Positions 41,434-49,962 of a stretch of 64,000 nt of DNA are shown piece by piece. The notes beneath the pieces are model-generated. The model was not told the origin of the DNA. It searched no databases and saw nothing but the letters and a program-made list of their open reading frames with translations. The position numbers were made by a program, and so were the translations under genes. Origin of the DNA: an uncultured Dorea sp. (GTDB lineage: Bacteria; Bacillota; Clostridia; Lachnospirales; Lachnospiraceae); assembly GCA_900550865.1 (NCBI GenBank), contig URTM01000002.1, positions 54,641-118,640 on the forward strand, read 5' to 3'. Positions within the stretch are counted from its first letter, which is position 1. Each line of letters starts with the position of its first letter.

Positions 41434-42264
41434 TTATACCTGCGCCACCACCGGCTTGAATCCTTCCATTCCGACAACCATCACCGGTGCTCCTGCCGGG
41501 ATCTCAGTTCCCTTCTCAGATCCCTGTACTCTTACTTTCATATGATGTCCGCACAGATATCCTTTTCCCTTCCAGTTGATTCTGGTATCTGCCGTTCCGA
41601 TTTCCCATAAAAGTCTGGTCTCTCTTCTGCTCTGCAAAAGATTCATAAATCCTCTCAGTACCATATTCAACAGACATGCAATCAATACACAGCAGAGGAT
41701 TCCCGCATATCCCTTCACCGGGAAGCTCGGAACAAAACATAATGCCGAGATAAAAAGTACCAGTCCGCTGTTTGCAACGTAACATCCCTGCCCCCAGTCT
41801 CTTCCGACTGCATAGAATAAAGCTTTGCCCGTGTATTTCTCCCAGAAGCTCAATCCGATTCCATAGACAGCAAATCCGATTCCGATATTCCGGTGTATAA
41901 CTGCCGGGATTTTATTCAGGCCGAGCGCCTCATTCCACAACCATAAAAATGCGTTCGGATCTCTTGCGATAAGATAAGAAATGCACACACATACGATCGG
42001 TATGCATCCCAGTGCCAGCATCCACAGAAACATGTTCGAGTCAATCACCTTATGATAGATCTTATCCATTGCTTCACCTGCTTCCTGCGGATCACCCATC
42101 TGGCGGACTGCTTCTTCCTCTGCTTCGCCTTCCGTCATCCCCGCTTCCATTAATGCAGCTTTGCAGTCTTCTATATGCGCTTCATATTCATTTACAATTT
42201 CTTTTCTTACAGACGAATCGGTAATCTTCTTTCCAAGTTCTTTCAGATATTCTCTTTCCTTCAT
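41434..42264 (-). CDS. HAAS/DUF1700-type membrane protein
   Basis: 276 residues. The N-terminal HAAS-like helical domain (EREYLKELGKKITDSSVRKEIVNEYEAHIEDCKAALMEAGMTEGEAEEEAVRQMGDPQEAGEAMDKIYH) is the adaptor often paired with PadR regulators. Four or five membrane helices follow. The last 45 residues (GHHMKVRVQGSEKGTEIPAGAPVMVVGMEGFKPVVAQV) resemble the OB-fold tail of NfeD proteins. ATG 42264 has GGAGGG eight bases upstream, better than GTG 42273. Confidence 0.8.
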   Translation of the reverse strand: MKEREYLKELGKKITDSSVRKEIVNEYEAHIEDCKAALMEAGMTEGEAEEEAVRQMGDPQEAGEAMDKIYHKVIDSNMFLWMLALGCIPIVCVCISYLIARDPNAFLWLWNEALGLNKIPAVIHRNIGIGFAVYGIGLSFWEKYTGKALFYAVGRDWGQGCYVANSGLVLFISALCFVPSFPVKGYAGILCCVLIACLLNMVLRGFMNLLQSRRETRLLWEIGTADTRINWKGKGYLCGHHMKVRVQGSEKGTEIPAGAPVMVVGMEGFKPVVAQV

Positions 42265-42308
42265 ATCTAACACCCTCCTTTTCTGCCACCTTCACTGCCT
42301 TACCTGTG

Positions 42309-42638
42309 CTATACGGAATACTGGATCATGCTCGTAACTGCATTGGCATAAGCATTCCATTCTTCGATCATTTTCTCCAGATATTTCTTCCCGTTAGGTG
42401 TGATCCGGTAATACTTTCTGAGTTTCCCGTTCGCCTCCTGGTTATAACTTTCCAAATATCCAGACTGTACCATGCTGTGAAGCAGCGGATACAATGTTCC
42501 TACCTTTAATTCGAATACATTGTCCGATCTCTTTGAGAGTGTATCGATCATTTCATATCCGTACATATCCTTTTCTGAGATCAATTTGAGAATTAACATT
42601 GCGGTATTTCCTGAGACCATATTTTTGTTTACTTTCAT
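42309..42638 (-). CDS. PadR family transcriptional regulator
   Basis: 109 residues with the PadR winged helix (MVSGNTAMLILKLISEKDMYGYEMIDTLSKRS... LKVGTLYPLLHSMVQSGYLESYNQEANGKLRKYYRITPNGKKYLEKMIEEW). First gene of the operon with HAAS and the ABC transporter. The promoter carries an inverted repeat typical of PadR autoregulation. ATG 42638 has AAGGAG eight bases upstream. Confidence 0.92.
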   Translation of the reverse strand: MKVNKNMVSGNTAMLILKLISEKDMYGYEMIDTLSKRSDNVFELKVGTLYPLLHSMVQSGYLESYNQEANGKLRKYYRITPNGKKYLEKMIEEWNAYANAVTSMIQYSV

Positions 42639-42671
42639 AGTGATTGCTCCTTTCTTATATTTGCTTTCATT

Positions 42672-42754
42672 ATATATCGGCTTTCGATAGTTGAGTATAA
42701 AAAAATTTGCTTTCTTCTTGTTTTTAGTATATATCGCAGTTCGATATATGTCAA
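42672..42754 (-). promoter_or_regulatory. PadR operon promoter with two operator-like inverted repeats
   Basis: On the minus strand TTGACA (42754-42749) and TATACT (42731-42726) are 17 bp apart. The spacer is filled by the perfect inverted repeat ATATATCG-CAGTT-CGATATAT (42729-42749). A second, half-degenerate copy ATATATCG-GCTTT-CGATAG lies at 42672-42690, centred 57 bp away. Bound PadR would block RNA polymerase. Confidence 0.8.
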
Positions 42755-42820
42755 TATGCAAAACATAAAAAGAACCAGAAATGCACGCCTGCATTCCCAG
42801 TTCTCTTAACTTCTTCTCTC

Positions 42821-44395
42821 CTACAGCAGCTCCGCAAACAATCGCAGGAACAACTGTCCCAGCCGCAGAGTCGCGCTCCGACCGGACTTATACTTCTCCG
42901 TCACTTCTCTGCACTGTTCAAAAATCTGCTCCATATCCCGCCGGATGTCCAGTACTGCATCACAGTCCGCCATAAAACATCCATTTTCAAAATGATGATA
43001 AAGGCTCCGGTAATCCAGATTGATCGTGCCGCAAGTCGCCATGCAATCATCTGCCACGCTCATCTTCGCATGACAGAACCCCGGTGTCCACTCATAGATC
43101 CTTACACCATCCTGTACCAGATTGTGATAGAACGATCTGGTGATACTGTAGATCAGCTTCTTATCTGGGATTCCCGGTGTGATGATCCGCACATCTACGC
43201 CACGCCTGGCCGCCAGCGAAAGTGCATGTGTCATCTCATCCGTGATGATCAGATAAGGAGTCATGAACCAGCAGTATCTGTCCGCTTTGTTGACAATACT
43301 GATATAGACATCCTCTCCAACCTGGATTCCGTCTAACGGACAATCTGCATACGGCTGGATATATCCCGTCTGCTGCGCCTGATACGGATGCTGTACCAGA
43401 TATTTTTTCTGTGCCTCTATATTCAGAACGTCCGCACCGGCCGGGGTCTTCCCGGACGCTTCCCACATTTCCAGAAATGCTGCCGTAAGCGAAATCACCG
43501 CATCGCCCTCCAGACGGATTCCCGTATCCTTCCATTCCCCGTATGGATGTGTATAGTTAAAATACTCATTTGCCAGGTTATAACCGCCTGTGTACCCAAC
43601 CTTTCCGTCAATCACCGTAATCTTTCTGTGGTCACGGTTATTCAGGAACATATTAAGTCCCGGAAGCAGCGGATTGAATACCCGGCAGGCAATTCCTTTC
43701 GCTTCCAGTTTTCTCGCAAAGCTCAGATTTACGAATCCGATCGAGCCCATGTCATCATAGAACACCCGGACCTCTACTCCTGCTTTCACCCGTTCTTCCA
43801 GCACCGTCTGTATCCTGCTCCATGCATATTCATCCTCAATTGCATGATACTCCATGAAAATGAATTGCTCCGCCTTTGCAAGATCCGTAAGCTGCGCCTC
43901 CAGTCCTTTGACCGCTTCATCAAAATAAGTCACATCCGTATTCTGATACACCGGATAACACGCATTTCTTTCTATATAATTAGAAACATTTCCCGCCTTC
44001 GGATCTGACACATTCAGACGTTCCAGCACTTCCTTATTTTCCGGCAAAAGTGGCAGAAGCTTCTCATCAATCCTTTTGTAACGCATCCGCATCTTCCGGG
44101 TTCCACCGTTCATACCGATCATAAAATAAAGTGCTACTCCAAGGATCGGAAATGTCAGGATCAGGATGATCCACGGTGTCTTCATCGAGGAAGTCTCATT
44201 TCTTCCATATATTTTCAGAACCAGTATGACGGCAAATATTCTGGTCAGATTGTCTATGAATACCGCGTATTCATTCAGTCCCTTAAATATCCCAATCAGG
44301 AACACTACTTCCAGTAATATCGAAAGCACTGTGAACGCCAGCCGCTTCACACCATTCTGTGTCTTTTTCTTTCCTTCCAGTGTATGACTGCTCAT
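42821..44395 (-). CDS. cls: Cardiolipin synthase
   Basis: 524 residues, phospholipase D superfamily. Two N-terminal membrane helices (about 18-40 and 65-90) precede two catalytic HKD motifs: NNRDHRKITVIDGKVGYTGGYN and CHAKMSVADDCMATCGTINLDYRS. It joins two phosphatidylglycerol molecules to cardiolipin in the membrane. Monocistronic by appearance. Confidence 0.93.
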   Translation of the reverse strand: MSSHTLEGKKKTQNGVKRLAFTVLSILLEVVFLIGIFKGLNEYAVFIDNLTRIFAVILVLKIYGRNETSSMKTPWIILILTFPILGVALYFMIGMNGGTRKMRMRYKRIDEKLLPLLPENKEVLERLNVSDPKAGNVSNYIERNACYPVYQNTDVTYFDEAVKGLEAQLTDLAKAEQFIFMEYHAIEDEYAWSRIQTVLEERVKAGVEVRVFYDDMGSIGFVNLSFARKLEAKGIACRVFNPLLPGLNMFLNNRDHRKITVIDGKVGYTGGYNLANEYFNYTHPYGEWKDTGIRLEGDAVISLTAAFLEMWEASGKTPAGADVLNIEAQKKYLVQHPYQAQQTGYIQPYADCPLDGIQVGEDVYISIVNKADRYCWFMTPYLIITDEMTHALSLAARRGVDVRIITPGIPDKKLIYSITRSFYHNLVQDGVRIYEWTPGFCHAKMSVADDCMATCGTINLDYRSLYHHFENGCFMADCDAVLDIRRDMEQIFEQCREVTEKYKSGRSATLRLGQLFLRLFAELL

Positions 44396-44518
44396 CTTCT
44401 CACTCTTTTCTTCTATCGTAATTTATGATTATACTAACACGAACGCGTTTCTGGCTCAAGGCTTAGCCTGAACTCAATTAGAAATTATTAACCTTCGGTT
44501 CCCGGAAATAAATAACGA

Positions 44519-44568
44519 CAAAAAAATCACCATCCCCGCAGCTCGCAGTCTGCAAAAACAGTGATTTA
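44519..44568 (-). terminator. Terminator of the tRNA-Lys gene
   Basis: On the minus strand AAATCAC and GTGATTT close a hairpin that contains an inner GCAG...CTGC stem, followed by a T-run. Confidence 0.7.
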
Positions 44569-44572
44569 ATAG

Positions 44573-44645
44573 TGCGCGATCAGGGGTTCGAACCCTGGAC
44601 ACCCTGATTAAGAGTCAGGTGCTCTACCAACTGAGCTAATCGCGC
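44573..44645 (-). tRNA. tRNA-Lys (anticodon CTT)
   Basis: A 73-nt cloverleaf. The acceptor stem is GCGCGAT/ATCGCGC with discriminator A; the D arm is AGCTCAGTTGGTAGAGC; the anticodon arm CTGAC-TCTTAAT-CAG-type loop gives CTT; the T arm has GGTTCGAACCC. The 3' CCA is not encoded. Confidence 0.95.
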
Positions 44646-44688
44646 ATCTTTGATTGTCTGTGTTACGTCCTCCGTAACGACAAGACTT

Positions 44689-44717
44689 ATTATATAATAA
44701 GGTTTTTTAAAATGCAA
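44689..44717 (-). promoter_or_regulatory. Promoter of tRNA-Lys
   Basis: On the minus strand TTGCAT (44717-44712) and TATAAT (44694-44689) are 17 bp apart, about 43 bp ahead of the tRNA. The short leader holds a GTTACG...CGTAAC hairpin. Confidence 0.75.
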
Positions 44718-44782
44718 GTACTTTTTTTACTTTTTTTCATATTTTTTTATTTTTCTCATATATTGATATGGGGGATGAATTT

Positions 44783-45358
44783 ATGAGCCATATTATCCAT
44801 TATGTTACAACCAATTTCAAAAAAATCTTTCATACTGTCTGCACAGAGATTATCTCCTGCACTCAAGGCACAGCTCTGCATTTTATCCTGGTTGCTGCCT
44901 TTCTCGGAACACTGAATCATTTCCTGTATTTTTTAACCGGGCAGTCTCCGGTCGTTGCACTTTTCTGCCCGGTTAATGAATCTGTGTGGGAACATCTGAA
45001 ACTTTTATATTTTCCTTTTTTATTCGTAAGCATATGGGAATATCTGTCTCTGCATCCGGTTGTTTTACCGTTCTTTTACTGTCGGTATCTGGGTGTAATT
45101 CTCGGAATGTTTTTTACTGTTTCTGTTTTTTACACATATTCCGGGATTCTTGGCCGGAATTTCCTGATCTTAGACATTCTGCTTTTTTATTCCAGTGTAA
45201 TATTTTCATTTGGAATGTCTGAATATATTTCCGGCAAGACCCGTTCTTCCCACGAGACAGAACCTGGCTTTGTAGTCTCTCTCTGGGTGACAACATCATT
45301 TTTCTTTTTTGTATTTACATGCTTTCCGCCGGATCTTCCGTTATTCTATTCTGCATAA
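44783..45358 (+). CDS. DUF6512-like membrane protein
   Basis: 191 residues with about five membrane helices. The segment FCPVNESVWEHLKLLYFPFL is, from memory, the hallmark of the DUF6512 family. Function unknown. ATG 44783 has GGGGGATGA upstream. Confidence 0.75.
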   Translation: MSHIIHYVTTNFKKIFHTVCTEIISCTQGTALHFILVAAFLGTLNHFLYFLTGQSPVVALFCPVNESVWEHLKLLYFPFLFVSIWEYLSLHPVVLPFFYCRYLGVILGMFFTVSVFYTYSGILGRNFLILDILLFYSSVIFSFGMSEYISGKTRSSHETEPGFVVSLWVTTSFFFFVFTCFPPDLPLFYSA

Positions 45359-45395
45359 GTACAACAGCCATCAACACATTTCCCTACATATGTAA

Positions 45396-46349
45396 TTAAT
45401 TATTCACACCATGATGTGCAACATAGCTGTTAAGATCCAACGCTTTGAACACATATCCCTGTGACTGATAATATTCAATAATTTTCGGCAGAGCTTCCAC
45501 AGTGGTATCTTTTGTCTCAGAATCATGTGACAGCAGGATGATATTATTGTCATGGAAACCGGTTGCCTGATCCACAAGCTGTTCCGTTGTTCTCACAGCT
45601 CCGTCTCCCGAACTTCCATTCCAGTCATAATACTGATATCCTCTTGCCTGAACCTCCTGCGTAAGCGTTGTCATAATTCCCTTCGTGTAACTTGCAGATA
45701 TTGTATTCGAAGATCCTCCAGGAAATCTGATAAAACACGGAACATAGCCGATCTCTTCTTTTACAAGCTGTCCTATCTGGTCAAGATCCTGAAAATACGC
45801 ATCAACTGATGCATACACCTTTGCGTAATCATGAGAATATGTATGCATTCCGATCGTATGTCCCTTATCATAAGCCTTTTTGATCATATCTTTATATTCC
45901 GGCATGGCTCCTGTAACAAAAAATGTTGCTTTCGCATTGTATTTATCCAAAATGTCCAGTACCGCCTGTGTATTCTTAGACGGTCCGTCATCCAACGTCA
46001 GATAGACAACTTTTTCATCCGATTGTTCTGTTGTACCCACTGTTCTTCCTGGCTGAACTGCGAATTCACTTCTGTCATCTGCCTGATCTTTTTGGCCTTG
46101 ATTTTCTTTATTGGATGCATCCGTTTCATTCTCGTTGATCGTAAGTTTTTTTGCAGTTGCTTTTTTCTTTGATACTGCCTTTTTACTTTCCGTCCCGGCC
46201 GTTGTCATCGCTTTACCGGCATTCTTTTTTATAACATGCCCGCCGATTCCCACACCTATGATCACTGCTGCTATGCAGACTGCTGCAATCAGAATCTTTC
46301 TCTGTGCACGATCTTTTCGTCTTCTATTTTTTAACTTTTTCCTGCTCAT
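45396..46349 (-). CDS. Polysaccharide (peptidoglycan) deacetylase, NodB domain
   Basis: 317 residues. One N-terminal membrane anchor (about 18-38), a Lys/Thr-rich linker, then a NodB domain: VVYLTLDDGPSKNTQAVLDIL (catalytic Asp and metal Asp), ATFFVTG, HTIGMHTYSHDY (two metal His) and RFPGGSSNT. It acts outside the membrane and removes N-acetyl groups from cell-wall glycans, which can give lysozyme resistance. Confidence 0.9.
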   Translation of the reverse strand: MSRKKLKNRRRKDRAQRKILIAAVCIAAVIIGVGIGGHVIKKNAGKAMTTAGTESKKAVSKKKATAKKLTINENETDASNKENQGQKDQADDRSEFAVQPGRTVGTTEQSDEKVVYLTLDDGPSKNTQAVLDILDKYNAKATFFVTGAMPEYKDMIKKAYDKGHTIGMHTYSHDYAKVYASVDAYFQDLDQIGQLVKEEIGYVPCFIRFPGGSSNTISASYTKGIMTTLTQEVQARGYQYYDWNGSSGDGAVRTTEQLVDQATGFHDNNIILLSHDSETKDTTVEALPKIIEYYQSQGYVFKALDLNSYVAHHGVNN

Positions 46350-46524
46350 ACTTTTTCCTCTTTAATTTTCAACTTTATTCTCACTTTTAAGTAATTGCTT
46401 TTTCTTTTTTACTATCATACCGCTTTTTTCCTTTTTATCAAGTCTTTTCTCGAGACTTTTTCACTACAATGTAGTATTGTAATAAATAGATTATCACTTA
46501 CGAATGTCGAAAGGAGTTTTTAGT

Positions 46525-47241
46525 ATGAGTGAAAATGAAAATAAAGTCTGTCCTGTCAGCTGTAAAATCGAACATCACGCCATGATGTTCGCATTTCTTG
46601 CAAAACATGCAATTGAATTATGCGGTGATGCCGGTAAAGAAGCTATCCTTGCCGGAATGACTACATATGGCAACGAGCGGGGTGCCCGCATGGCGGCAAA
46701 TGCACTCGCTCACGGGGACGAGCTTACCACAATGACCAATCAGGCATACGGTGAATGGAAACCGGATTACGCCGGACAAATGGACTTTGGAACACTCCGC
46801 ACCGAACCGACACTTCAGACTTACATCGCAAAATGTGCCTGGTGCGAGGCCTGGAAAAAGCATAACATTACCGAATATGGGAAATATTATTGCGTCAATG
46901 TAGACAATGCCGTTTACCAGGGATTCCGTTCCGACTTCGTCTGTACCCCGACTGCCACATCCATGAGCTGGGGCGGCGAACGCTGCGAGTTTGACTGGGG
47001 ACATCCGCTCTCGCAGGAAGAGGTAAAAGAACTGGCGGAGAAAAAAGCAAAACTTGGAACTTCCTGTATGAAAGATTTTAACTTCCATACGGCACATTTA
47101 AAATATACCGTCAGTCAGGCTCTGATCCGGAATCTTGGTGAACAAGGAGAAGAGGCAGTGAAACTTGCACTTACTGATTATGTAGATACATTCGGACAGG
47201 AATATCTGGATGTATTGGACGGGCTTTATCCGGTTGAATAG
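46525..47241 (+). CDS. L-2-amino-thiazoline-4-carboxylic acid hydrolase family protein
   Basis: 238 residues. HHAMMFAFLAKHAIELCGDAGKEAILAGMTTYGNERGARMA near the N-terminus and CAWCEAWKKHN, CVNVDNAVYQGFR and DFNFHTAHLKYTVS further on match the family known to hydrolyse 2-amino-thiazoline-4-carboxylate in cysteine formation. In gut bacteria the true substrate is usually unknown. ATG 46525 has AAGGAG eight bases upstream. It is likely co-transcribed with the M20 hydrolase. Confidence 0.8.
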   Translation: MSENENKVCPVSCKIEHHAMMFAFLAKHAIELCGDAGKEAILAGMTTYGNERGARMAANALAHGDELTTMTNQAYGEWKPDYAGQMDFGTLRTEPTLQTYIAKCAWCEAWKKHNITEYGKYYCVNVDNAVYQGFRSDFVCTPTATSMSWGGERCEFDWGHPLSQEEVKELAEKKAKLGTSCMKDFNFHTAHLKYTVSQALIRNLGEQGEEAVKLALTDYVDTFGQEYLDVLDGLYPVE

Positions 47242-47344
47242 TTTTTACTTTTCATATAAGAAAACTATGAAATCTATTTACATCCTGTTTTTCTGTGCTA
47301 AAATGATAGATAAACACCCGATTCTATGAGGAGGTATCTATATT

Positions 47345-48625
47345 TTGAATACACTAACAACCGAACATGCACCTGACAATATCATTGCCAGCTGGCTCGA
47401 CGATCATCAGGAAGAACTTGTACATACTGCCGATTACATTTTCCATCACCCGGAACTTGCATATCAGGAGACTCTTTCTTCCAAATGCCTGGCAGATTAT
47501 CTGGAAAGCCAGGGATTTAAAATAACATGGAAAACAGCCGGTATCGACACCGCATTTACCGCAGTCTGGGGAAGTGGAAAGCCTCTCCTTGGATTCCTGG
47601 CCGAGTACGATGCTCTGGCCGGTGTCGGACATGCCTGCGGGCACAACCTGCTTGGAACTGCTGTTGCCGCAGCGGCATGCGCATTAAAAGCTGATATGGA
47701 AGCAACCGGTGCCGCCGGAACGATCCGTGTCTACGGATGCCCGGCCGAAGAGATCATGTCCGGTAAGATCGTAATGAATGATCAGGGAATCTTTGATGAT
47801 CTTGATGTTGCCGTTACCTGGCATCCATTCGACCGCAACCGTGTCAGCAACGATATCTGGCAGGCACAGGATATCAAGAACTACACGTTCCATGGTCTCA
47901 GTTCCCATGCTGCCAAAGCTCCTGAAAAGGGACGCAGCGCACTCGATGCTGCCGAGCTTATGAATGTCGGCGTCAACTATCTCCGTGAACATGTCCCGGA
48001 AGATGTCCGCATGCACTATGCTTACATTGATAACGGACTTCCGGCAAATGTTGTTCCGGATATTGCGAAGACAAATTATTTCATCCGCTCCTACTTACGT
48101 TCCCGCACCGAAGATGCGAGCGAACGTGTAGACAACTGCGCCAGAGGTGCCGCACTTATGACAGACACCACCGTCGACATCGAACTGGTCGCAAGCTGCA
48201 GTGAGATGAAGATCAACCGGGTACTGACAGAATTATATTACGATGCCATGACCAGAGTCCCGACACCGGCTTATACACCGGAAGAACTGGATTTCGCAAA
48301 GCAGATCACGGAAGAAGCCGGACTCGTCAATGACGGGACACTATTCTCCGGCCTGGAACCGCTTGAAGATGAGCCGGTTCCGATCGCCATCGGCACGGAC
48401 GCTTCGCAGGTCAGCCACACAGTTCCGCTGATCACTTTAAGTGCCGCTACGATGTGTAAAGGTACCCCGCTTCATCACTGGGCTGCTGCCAGACAGGCCG
48501 GTATGACTATCGGACAGAAAGGTATGCTCTATGTTGCAAGATGTATGGCAGAAGGTACGAAATTATTGATGGAAACACCGGGAAGTATTGAGAAAGCGTG
48601 GGAACTGCATAAGCTGACTCCTTAA
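47345..48625 (+). CDS. M20 family amidohydrolase (AbgB-like)
   Basis: 426 residues. Metal-binding features of the M20D group are seen: LAEYDALAGVGHACGHNLLGTA, GCPAEEIMSGK and VTWHPFDRNRV, with a dimerisation lid domain in the middle. Relatives cleave N-acyl or p-aminobenzoyl amino acids and amido-dipeptides. The start is TTG at 47345 with AGGAGGT nine bases upstream. Confidence 0.88.
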   Translation: MNTLTTEHAPDNIIASWLDDHQEELVHTADYIFHHPELAYQETLSSKCLADYLESQGFKITWKTAGIDTAFTAVWGSGKPLLGFLAEYDALAGVGHACGHNLLGTAVAAAACALKADMEATGAAGTIRVYGCPAEEIMSGKIVMNDQGIFDDLDVAVTWHPFDRNRVSNDIWQAQDIKNYTFHGLSSHAAKAPEKGRSALDAAELMNVGVNYLREHVPEDVRMHYAYIDNGLPANVVPDIAKTNYFIRSYLRSRTEDASERVDNCARGAALMTDTTVDIELVASCSEMKINRVLTELYYDAMTRVPTPAYTPEELDFAKQITEEAGLVNDGTLFSGLEPLEDEPVPIAIGTDASQVSHTVPLITLSAATMCKGTPLHHWAAARQAGMTIGQKGMLYVARCMAEGTKLLMETPGSIEKAWELHKLTP

Positions 48626-48702
48626 GGCTCCTGTCATTGCATGCTGTACAATTATAAATATCTGCTCTGAAACATATCATGACCAAACGAGGAGGAATTA
48701 TT

Positions 48703-49182
48703 ATGATCGATGGCACACCTAGAATTTTAAGACTTCTCCCTAACACACCTGCCATGGTATTCGAAGGTGCATTTGCCCTCTGCTCAGATAATGATCTGAC
48801 AGAAGAAGAATTAGAAGCTGCAAAATCCCTCTACAGCACGATCGGTGTGGTAGAAATGATTCCGGAGCACCTCTTAGATGCTGCCTGCGGATTAAGCGGC
48901 GGCGGTCCTGCTTATGTAGCTATGTTCATTGAAGCTATGGCCGATGGCGGTGTCAAACAGGGACTTCCACGCGCAACCGCATATCGTCTTGCCGCCCAGA
49001 CCTGCCTTGGTACCGCAAAGATGATCCTCGAAAAAGGAATTCATCCGGGTGAATTAAAAGACATAGTCACATCCCCTGGCGGAACAACCATCGAAGGATG
49101 CGAAGCTCTTGAAAAGGCCGGTATGCGTGGTGCTGTAATCGAATGTATTAATGTAAGTACAGAAAAATCCCGTTCATTATAA
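48703..49182 (+). CDS. proC: Pyrroline-5-carboxylate reductase C-terminal fragment
   Basis: 159 residues equal to the C-terminal part of ProC: RLLPNTPAMVFEGAFALC, then the dimerisation domain LLDAACGLSGGGPAYVAMFIEAMADGGVKQGLPRATAYRLAAQTCLGTAKMILEKGIHPGELKDIVTSPGGTTIEGCEALE. The N-terminal Rossmann domain that binds NAD(P)H (about 100 residues) is missing, and the 77 bp upstream show no trace of it. Yet it has a strong GAGGAGG site and an ATG. It is either a decayed gene or a stand-alone dimerisation domain; it should not reduce pyrroline-5-carboxylate alone. Confidence 0.8.
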   Translation: MIDGTPRILRLLPNTPAMVFEGAFALCSDNDLTEEELEAAKSLYSTIGVVEMIPEHLLDAACGLSGGGPAYVAMFIEAMADGGVKQGLPRATAYRLAAQTCLGTAKMILEKGIHPGELKDIVTSPGGTTIEGCEALEKAGMRGAVIECINVSTEKSRSL

Positions 49183-49224
49183 TCGTTGTCATTCTATGTC
49201 GATTCATGCATCGGAATTATCAGA

Positions 49225-49270
49225 CAAAAGAGGAGTTATCCACAGTTTCCCGTGGATAACTCCTCTTTTG
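49225..49270. terminator. Bidirectional terminator between the ProC fragment and the V-ATPase operon
   Basis: A perfect 19-bp stem (49225-49243 with 49252-49270) around an 8-nt loop; the arms begin CAAAAGAGGAGTTATCCAC. T-runs lie on both strands. The stem includes a TTATCCACA 9-mer at 49236-49244. Confidence 0.85.
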
Positions 49271-49306
49271 TTGGGGATAAGTGGAATTACTCTGCAAAAT
49301 TTGTCG

Positions 49307-49921
49307 TTACATTTTCATCCTCTTTATCACCTTCAACCGTGTAAATTCTTCTCTTTCTTTCTCCTCCAGTGCATTGCTGATCGTATGCACCAGATTCGTA
49401 TACATCGGTATCGTAATATTCTTAAGCGCATTCGCCCGCTTCTGTGTCTTCTTGATATTCGCCGCCAGACGATAGGCCGAGTTCTCCACCTCCGCCAGCT
49501 TGATCGTAAGCTCCTTCACTTCCCGGAAAGCTTCCCTTGCGATATCCACCGACTCATGTGTCGTGCTGAACGAATACGTCAGATCATTCTGCTTCGCATC
49601 GTACTTGATATGCGGGATCTCGGTTCCCATGATGCTTCTGGTCTGCATCTTCAGAGAATCCTCGATCGGTACGGTAAATGCCAGTTCCTGGACTTTACTG
49701 ATCCCGTGTTCGATATTGGCACGCTGCAGGCAGGCATATGCTTTTGTAAATGTTGCATCGATCTCTTCCTGAATGTCTTTCGCCTCATCGATCAGACCCA
49801 TCAGTTCTTTCAGAAGAATATTCCGCTTTTTATCCATCAGATCATAACCCTGGCGTGCAAGCATCAGAGAATTCTTCGCGAGCATCAGATTTCCTTTGGT
49901 AGGAAATTCTCTCGGATCCAT
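49307..49921 (-). CDS. ntpD: V-type ATP synthase subunit D
   Basis: 204 residues, the central-stalk coiled coil. MDPREFPTKGNLMLAKNSLMLARQGYDLMDKKRNILLKELMGL at the start and ANIKKTQKRANALKNITIPMYTNLVHTISNALEEKEREEFTRLKVIKRMK at the end are typical. ATG 49921 has GGAGGG six bases upstream. Last gene of the operon. Confidence 0.94.
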   Translation of the reverse strand: MDPREFPTKGNLMLAKNSLMLARQGYDLMDKKRNILLKELMGLIDEAKDIQEEIDATFTKAYACLQRANIEHGISKVQELAFTVPIEDSLKMQTRSIMGTEIPHIKYDAKQNDLTYSFSTTHESVDIAREAFREVKELTIKLAEVENSAYRLAANIKKTQKRANALKNITIPMYTNLVHTISNALEEKEREEFTRLKVIKRMKM

Positions 49922-49962
49922 ATGCATCCCTCCTTCACACAACAGATTTTGTCAGACACCTT

